Shown one piece after another: positions 6,295 to 10,381 of a DNA stretch of 10,381 nt. Each line of letters opens with the position of its first letter. The first letter of the stretch is position 1. The position numbers and the translations under genes were made by a program. The notes below the pieces were generated by a model, which was given only the letters and a program-made list of their open reading frames with translations, made no database searches and had not been told where the DNA came from. This DNA is from an uncultured Veillonella sp. (GTDB taxonomy: Bacteria > Bacillota > Negativicutes > Veillonellales > Veillonellaceae), in NCBI GenBank assembly GCA_900757715.1, contig CAAEOZ010000001.1, positions 1-10,381 of the forward strand. Reading direction: 5' to 3'.

Positions 6295-6891
6295 TTATCC
6301 TTTCATTTCTTGACGGTTCACTACGGCACCGCCTAGCGTTAATTCATCGGCATATTCAATATCGCCACCCACAGGAACACCGCGGGCAATGCGCGTCACC
6401 TTAATGCCACTTGGACTTAATAAGCGCGCCAAATAAAGCGCAGTTGCTTCCCCTTCTACATCTGGGTCTGTAGCGAGGATAACCTCTTGTACAACGCCAT
6501 CGCGAAGACGAGCAATCAATTCTTTTACGCGAATATCATCGGCACCGATGCCCTCCATAGGGGACAAGGCACCTTCCAATACATGATACAAGCCCTTATA
6601 ATCACCACTGCGCTCAATAGCAATGACATCGCGAGATGTTTCAACAACCATAATCGTCGTTTGATCGCGATTTGGATTGCTACAGAATTCGCAAGGATCT
6701 TGAGCTGATAAGTTAAAGCAAATTGAACAGTGACGCGTAGCCCCCTTCGCTTCTACGATGGTTTCCACGAGGCGGTCTACCTCTTCCTTCGGCATTTCTA
6801 CCAAATGATAGGCCAAGCGTCTAGCCGACTTGGAGCCGATCCCCGGTAAGCGGCGCAGCTGTTCTACGAGCCGTTCTAAAGCGTTTGTCAT
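6295..6891 (-). CDS. recR: Recombination mediator RecR
   Basis: RecR loads RecA onto single-stranded DNA at gaps with RecF and RecO. At 198 residues it has normal family length. An N-terminal helix-hairpin-helix contains L-P-G-I-G-S-K-S-A (15-23). A four-cysteine zinc site follows (Cys55, Cys58, Cys67, Cys70). The Toprim domain, about 77-170, includes V-V-E-T-S-R-D at 82-88, the L-E-G-A-L-S-P-M-E-G-I-G loop at 105-116 and an A-T-D-P-D-V-E-G-E segment. All hallmark residues are present. The ATG immediately follows the ybaB stop (TAAATG). Only a weak ribosome site (CAGGT) precedes it, so translation probably depends on re-initiation from ybaB. Confidence 0.98.
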   Translation of the reverse strand: MTNALERLVEQLRRLPGIGSKSARRLAYHLVEMPKEEVDRLVETIVEAKGATRHCSICFNLSAQDPCEFCSNPNRDQTTIMVVETSRDVIAIERSGDYKGLYHVLEGALSPMEGIGADDIRVKELIARLRDGVVQEVILATDPDVEGEATALYLARLLSPSGIKVTRIARGVPVGGDIEYADELTLGGAVVNRQEMKG

Positions 6892-7221
6892 TTAGAATAA
6901 ACCTGTTGGCAAGTTAAGACCACCAGTTACCTTGTCCATTTCTTGAGCCAAGAGGTCGTCCACTTTTTTACTAGCTTCGTTTACCGCAGCCATTACCAAG
7001 TCTTCTAACATTTCTACATCTTCAGGATCAACAGCTGTAGGGTTTAATTTCAAAGACTCGATGATTTTTTCGCCGTTCATCACAACTGTTACAGCTCCGC
7101 CACCTACGGAAGCTTCTACTGTGCGAGTTTTTAACTCTTCTTGCATTTTCTTCATATCTGCTTGCATTTTTTGAACTTTTTTCATCATGCCAGACATATT
7201 GCCCATACCTTTACCAAACAT
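6892..7221 (-). CDS. ybaB: YbaB/EbfC nucleoid-associated protein
   Basis: Small DNA-binding protein, 109 residues, of the YbaB/EbfC family, which forms tweezer-like dimers and coats DNA. The N-terminus is Met-, Gly- and Lys-rich (M-F-G-K-G-M-G-N-M-S-G-M-M-K-K) with a helix to about 33. A central beta-sheet follows (T-V-E-A-S-V-G-G-G-A-V, residues 34-44), then the L-N-P-x-x-V-D-P-E-D-V-E-M-L-E-D-L motif and a final Gly-rich tail. It is the usual partner between dnaX and recR and is often linked functionally to recombination. The ATG is preceded by a strong AAGGAGGA site (complement 7227-7234). The 141-nt gap from dnaX is the only sizeable one in the operon; I found no convincing promoter there. 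Confidence 0.97.
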   Translation of the reverse strand: MFGKGMGNMSGMMKKVQKMQADMKKMQEELKTRTVEASVGGGAVTVVMNGEKIIESLKLNPTAVDPEDVEMLEDLVMAAVNEASKKVDDLLAQEMDKVTGGLNLPTGLF

Positions 7222-7236
7222 CGTATTTCCTCCTTT

Positions 7237-7251
7237 TAGGACATCGTCCTA
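7237..7251 (-). promoter_or_regulatory. Small hairpin directly before the ybaB ribosome site
   Basis: TAGGAC-atc-GTCCTA on the plus strand forms a 6-bp stem with a 3-nt loop in the transcript, ending two or three bases before the AAGGAGGA of ybaB. It could protect a processed 5' end or tune initiation. It is too short and lacks a T tract, so it is not a terminator. Confidence 0.3.
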
Positions 7252-7362
7252 TACTAATATTCTAAGTCCATATCATTAATACTCTATGACATAGGTTTAT
7301 AACATATGTGTCACCTAATAGCCCGAAAGCCAAAGGTTATTATATAACAATTACTTTTTTAT

Positions 7363-10053
7363 CTATTCTTCAATGACCTCGACTATGATGTCATGGTCTT
7401 CAGATAGTTTTTCTAATGTTTCTGCCAATAAAGGATTGTTTCGTTCCTCTTCGGTCATATGCGCTGGATCCCATGCGTATTCACGAGCCACCGTAACGCT
7501 ATCGATAGCCTCTATTTCAATAGGTGCTGGTGAAAGCATAGCATTTCCATCACCTTGCTGTGGGGTTACCTCACGAGGTTCACCCCCATCAGACTTTGGG
7601 ACAGCTTCCACCTCGATATGTGCACCACTATCCATAGGGCGCTCTAACACTTCGCCATCCTCGCTGATAACAGTCACACTATCTAATGGATGTGGTGGCA
7701 TATCATCTAAAGATGATACATAAGAACCCTCCATATCATCTACAGGCACATCATCAAAGGAATGAACTGGAATATCATCCCCTTCAATAGAACCTGCTAA
7801 AGACTCGATAGGAATCTCCCCATCTGGAACTTGAGTAGATGGAGTACCATCAAAGGATGTAATCGGCACATCATCACCGGATGCTGGCTCTGTTTCTACT
7901 CTAGCGCCTAGTGTAGTTTTTAATGAAGCATCTGTTGTAGCTGTATTCGCACTACCACTAGTGGTAGCATTGGCAACAGCACCAGCGGTTTTCTTAGCTA
8001 AGAATGCCATAGCCGCAGCCTTAGCCGCGTCCACGGCTGCAGAATCAGGCTTACTCTCTTGAGGATTATTGGTTAAATCCATTTGTGTCGGTTGCGCACC
8101 GGAGGTCGTCTTTACGTCAACCATCGGTTCTTGTGGCCGTTGGGGTGCTTTTACTTGGCGTTGTGTGGTGCTACCAGCAGCCTTTTTATAATCTTTATAA
8201 ACTTGCGTGAGGGCATCCACGATTTCTACGTGCACCGCATAGCCCAGTGTATAGGTGAAAGCATCAGCCGCTTCAGCCAAGTTCACTTCATTGGTCATCA
8301 CATTGAGATGCAATGTATTTTTAAAGGCCATGACCGCCTTGCTTTGGTCTACATATACAAGTTGACCTTGACCAATAACGGTAGAGGTCATATTGCGATT
8401 GCTATCCTTCAAGTATTTAATCACATTGGATTGTACATTGCGATACTCTTGAGCAGACAAGATTTGTTCACTAATGATGGCCTGTGTACTAACACCTTTT
8501 TTAGCACGACCTTTAACTTGGTTTCTAGTAGTTTTTCGGGAAGCCGTGTCCCCATTATTTGCTGGTGACGCCATGCCAACCCCGCCCATCGGTGGCGGAG
8601 CCATGCCCACTCCATTCATCGGAGGAGGTGTACTACCTGGTGCTCCCATCGGTGGAGGCGTCATACCTACCCCATTCATAGGAGGCGGTGTCATCCCCAC
8701 ACCACTTGATTGTGGCACTGCATCAATAGTAGTATTTTGAGTGCTACTCATTGGAGCATTCTGTGTAGTTACAGTAGTATCAACAGATACAAAACTATTC
8801 GCATAGCCACCTTGTGGTGGTACAAATGCATTGGCACCATATGTTGTTGGAGCTGCTACGGGGCCTCGTTGTTCCAATTGAGCCATTCGGTTCAATAATT
8901 CGTTTCGTTCAGATCGCTCGGCACTTTCTAGAGCATATACACGGTCTTCTAAGCTTTCATCAACAGAACCTAATTTAGCACAAAGCACGAGTAGGCCCAT
9001 TTCAATGATGGTTCGCGGATTATCCACTTGTTTCGCATCATTCATGATGGATTGAGCACTGCGCACATATTGGTTAAGTTCATTAAAATCAACAGTATTG
9101 GCCTGAGCTAGGAACTCATCCTTAAAGGCATCGTATACCTTGAGCTCATCCGCATCGGGAGCCACCTTACCAACGAGCAATGCGCGCACATGTTGAATGA
9201 GGGCTTCCATAATCTGCGTCGCATCGCGACCTTCTGCCAAAGCATCATGAATGTAGGATAATACTTTAGGTCCATCGCCGTTACGCAAAGCATCTAGGAA
9301 GTGAATAATCCATTCTTTACTTACGAGACCGATTAACTCTTCCACCACTTGCGGTGTAATAGAACCCGTTGCCATACCTGCACATTGGTCTAGAATACTC
9401 AAGGCATCACGCAAACCACCATCTGCATGAACAGCGATAAGCTGAGCCGCCGCAGAATCAAGGCCAAAGCCCTCTTTTTCTGCTACGTAAGATAGACGTT
9501 GGGCTATGTCATCAGAGGTAATGCGTCTAAAGGTATAACGTTGACAACGAGACACGATAGTAACAGGCAATTTTTCAATTTCTGTAGTAGCAAAGATAAA
9601 CATGACGTGAGCTGGCGGCTCTTCGATAGTTTTTAAAAGCGCGTTCCACGCCTCTGTGGTAAGCATATGGGCTTCGTCGATGATGAATACCTTTTTACGC
9701 CCCTCAACAGGCATAAATTTGACGCTTTCACGAAGAGCACGCACCTCGTCGATACCGCGATTGGATGCGGCGTCGATTTCAAGGACATCCATGGACTGTC
9801 CACTCAAAATCGATTGACAAGCACTACACTCGTTACAAGGGTGATCCGTTGGACCATGCTCGCAGTTGATAGCGCGCGCAAAAATCTTCGCCATGCTCGT
9901 CTTACCAGTCCCCCGTGGACCGGCAAATAAATAGGCATGAGCTACCTTATCCTCGCGGATAGCGCGCATCAATGTATCAGACACCTGATGCTGACCGACT
10001 ACATCGGTAAATGTCTGCGGTCGATACTTACGATATAGCGCAATATATGCCAT
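7363..10053 (-). CDS. dnaX: DNA polymerase III clamp-loader subunit tau/gamma (DnaX)
   Basis: ATPase of the replicative clamp loader; it loads the beta clamp, and tau links polymerase to helicase. AAA+ core: L-Y-R-K-Y-R-P start (6-12), Walker A G-P-R-G-T-G-K-T (45-52), zinc cysteines 64, 73, 76 and 79, Walker B with D-E-A-H (126-129), sensor 1 A-T-T (155-157), and S-R-C arginine finger (168-170). Domain III runs to about 365, followed by a coiled-coil (366-395). Residues 451-500 are five Pro-rich decapeptides. A folded region at about 522-615 resembles the tau-specific middle domain. A long Ala/Thr and acidic linker follows, and a conserved-looking tail (856-896). At 896 residues it is far longer than the E. 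coli (643) or Bacillus (563) proteins. No gamma-producing frameshift signal of E. coli type was found in phase. The start has an AAGGGGGTG ribosome site and fits the family N-terminus. Confidence 0.98.
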   Translation of the reverse strand: MAYIALYRKYRPQTFTDVVGQHQVSDTLMRAIREDKVAHAYLFAGPRGTGKTSMAKIFARAINCEHGPTDHPCNECSACQSILSGQSMDVLEIDAASNRGIDEVRALRESVKFMPVEGRKKVFIIDEAHMLTTEAWNALLKTIEEPPAHVMFIFATTEIEKLPVTIVSRCQRYTFRRITSDDIAQRLSYVAEKEGFGLDSAAAQLIAVHADGGLRDALSILDQCAGMATGSITPQVVEELIGLVSKEWIIHFLDALRNGDGPKVLSYIHDALAEGRDATQIMEALIQHVRALLVGKVAPDADELKVYDAFKDEFLAQANTVDFNELNQYVRSAQSIMNDAKQVDNPRTIIEMGLLVLCAKLGSVDESLEDRVYALESAERSERNELLNRMAQLEQRGPVAAPTTYGANAFVPPQGGYANSFVSVDTTVTTQNAPMSSTQNTTIDAVPQSSGVGMTPPPMNGVGMTPPPMGAPGSTPPPMNGVGMAPPPMGGVGMASPANNGDTASRKTTRNQVKGRAKKGVSTQAIISEQILSAQEYRNVQSNVIKYLKDSNRNMTSTVIGQGQLVYVDQSKAVMAFKNTLHLNVMTNEVNLAEAADAFTYTLGYAVHVEIVDALTQVYKDYKKAAGSTTQRQVKAPQRPQEPMVDVKTTSGAQPTQMDLTNNPQESKPDSAAVDAAKAAAMAFLAKKTAGAVANATTSGSANTATTDASLKTTLGARVETEPASGDDVPITSFDGTPSTQVPDGEIPIESLAGSIEGDDIPVHSFDDVPVDDMEGSYVSSLDDMPPHPLDSVTVISEDGEVLERPMDSGAHIEVEAVPKSDGGEPREVTPQQGDGNAMLSPAPIEIEAIDSVTVAREYAWDPAHMTEEERNNPLLAETLEKLSEDHDIIVEVIEE
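7681..7890 (-). repeat. dnaX: Acidic degenerate repeats in the DnaX C-terminal linker
   Basis: Residues 722-791 of DnaX contain degenerate units of the form D-D/E-V/I-P-V/I-x-S-F/L, at 727-734 (DDVPITSF), 745-752 (GEIPIESL), 759-766 (DDIPVHSF), and a weaker copy near 781-790. The stretch is strongly acidic and probably disordered. It may present short linear motifs to a partner. Confidence 0.6.
8554..8703 (-). repeat. dnaX: Five 30-bp tandem repeats encoding Pro-Met-rich decapeptides in DnaX
   Basis: Residues 451-500 are five in-phase decapeptides with consensus G-V-G-M-x-P-P-P-M-N/G. Copies 1, 2 and 4 are closest; copy 3 begins A-P-G-S and copy 5 has lost the triple proline. At DNA level the units are 30 bp and GC-rich compared with the surroundings, typical of a minisatellite that can change copy number between strains. 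It lies between the clamp-loader core and the tau-specific domain and would act as a flexible linker. Confidence 0.85.
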
Positions 10054-10089
10054 TGGAACACCCCCTTTTTCCGAAACTTACAATACTTT

Positions 10090-10098
10090 ATTATACCA
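10090..10098 (-). promoter_or_regulatory. Extended -10 promoter of dnaX
   Basis: On the minus strand TGG-TATAAT (TG at 10097-10098, -10 at 10090-10095) is a perfect -10 with the TGn extension. The -35 position (AAGTCA at 17 bp) is poor, which extended -10 promoters tolerate. The start point near 10083 gives a leader of about 30 nt to the dnaX ATG, so this is the likely main promoter of the operon. Confidence 0.65.
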
Positions 10099-10160
10099 TA
10101 TTCAGGAAAATCTGACTTCTTTAATATAGTTCTCTCCACATTTCCAAATTGACCTGTTTA

Positions 10161-10191
10161 TTTATAAACTTTGTAGATATTTACTAGTCAA
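10161..10191 (-). promoter_or_regulatory. Possible second upstream promoter of dnaX
   Basis: Minus-strand TTGACT (10186-10191) and TATAAA (10161-10166) each match consensus at five of six positions, but the spacer is 19 bp, longer than the optimum. A weak or regulated second start for the dnaX operon is possible. The rest of the spacer 10099-10265 shows nothing else. Confidence 0.35.
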
Positions 10192-10265
10192 AATCCCATC
10201 ATATGGTTCACAATAAAACAACGTATAGTCCAGAATAAAGTGTCATACATTCCTATATTAGACAT

Positions 10266-10290
10266 AAAAAAAAGCGGCCTTTAGGCCGCC
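10266..10290 (-). terminator. ffs: Intrinsic terminator of the SRP RNA gene
   Basis: GCGGCC (10274-10279), loop TTTA, GGCCGC (10284-10289) forms a strong GC stem. On the minus strand it is followed by eight T residues (complement of 10266-10273). It is a textbook Rho-independent terminator placed right after the SRP RNA, isolating it from dnaX. Confidence 0.95.
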
Positions 10291-10292
10291 TT

Positions 10293-10381
10293 GCAATATT
10301 CGATCACGACAGCCCCCGGGTTCCCCGTGGCACATGAAGGTTACCGCTTAGTGCTGCTACCTCTCAGTCCTGACACGATTC
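10293..10381 (-). ncRNA. ffs: Signal recognition particle RNA (partial, 3' part)
   Basis: SRP RNA binds Ffh and targets membrane and secreted proteins to FtsY and the translocon. The minus strand shows the universal domain IV: GUCAGG (complement 10369-10374), a 3-bp stem closed by a GAGA (GNRA-type) tetraloop (10362-10365), and AGCAGC (10353-10358) on the other side of the symmetric internal loop that Ffh recognises. Downstream, the CAUGUGCC element (complement 10329-10336) and the following GGG-rich helix strand are typical of Firmicutes SRP RNA. The 5' half lies beyond the right edge, so it cannot be said whether it is the short 4.5S form or the longer form with an Alu domain. Its location ahead of dnaX is the standard Firmicutes order. 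The precise 3' end is approximate. Confidence 0.95.

Noticed and set aside
7252..7362. Possible internal promoter or terminator between dnaX and ybaB
   Set aside because: Several AT-rich hexamers and small palindromes exist, but no -35/-10 pair with proper spacing and no stem followed by a T tract.
8496..8502. AAAAAAG tract in dnaX, as in the E. coli gamma frameshift
   Set aside because: The reading phase is AAA AAA G, not A AAA AAG, and no clear downstream stem was seen. A +1 slip would end near 8421 and give a gamma-like product of about 545 residues, but six A residues are short for slippage.
8083..8568. Plus-strand ORF of 161 codons opposite dnaX
   Set aside because: Antisense to a well-supported gene, with composition typical of a shadow frame and no recognisable domain.
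8421..8615. Minus-strand ORF of 64 codons within dnaX
   Set aside because: Shadow of dnaX in another frame, produced by the repetitive Pro-rich region; no ribosome site or family resemblance.
9631..9637. Slippery heptamer T TTA AAA in frame in dnaX, a possible -1 frameshift site
   Set aside because: It encodes the conserved Leu-Leu-Lys (139-141) next to the ATPase Walker B region. A shift there would destroy the ATPase core rather than make a gamma form.

Overview
The window looks like chromosomal DNA from a moderately AT-rich, low-GC Firmicute. I infer a Negativicute close to Veillonella. The basis is the order SRP RNA - dnaX - ybaB - recR - bofA, which is the classic Firmicutes arrangement (near oriC in Bacillus), together with the protein sequences. 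Genus assignment is inference. All recognisable genes lie on the minus strand, so the biological reading order runs from the right end to the left.

Right end (10381 to about 10054): the 3' half of the SRP RNA gene (ffs), cut by the window edge, ends in an intrinsic terminator. An AT-rich spacer with dnaX promoter candidates follows.

Main operon (10053 to 2323): dnaX (clamp-loader tau, very long with two repeat-rich linkers), ybaB, recR, a bofA-like membrane protein gene, a UvrD/PcrA-type helicase with a DnaQ-like 3'-5' exonuclease embedded in it, and an RluA-family pseudouridine synthase. From ybaB onward the genes are separated by 0, 1 and 12 nt or overlap by 1 nt, so they are almost certainly co-transcribed and translationally coupled. 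The set joins replication (DnaX), recombinational repair (RecR, YbaB) and a putative unwinding-degrading enzyme.

Most unusual signal: inside the pseudouridine synthase gene, at 2515-2650, there are eight same-orientation DnaA-box-like 9-mers. Starts are 21 bp apart across five consecutive boxes, with 12, 12 and 19 bp at the flanks. They lie in a non-conserved loop insertion. Codon choice and one box in a different reading frame suggest the DNA motif itself, not only the peptide, has been kept. A second 21-bp-periodic insertion sits near the 5' end of the same gene.

Left part (2322 to 1): a cation diffusion facilitator gene with an Asn-Asp-Asp-Asp metal site, its own promoter and a nearby Fur-like box. 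Then comes an exported small protein with faint similarity to the YezG immunity family, again with its own promoter. The window ends in two hairpin terminators whose polarity suggests a convergent plus-strand gene just off the left edge.
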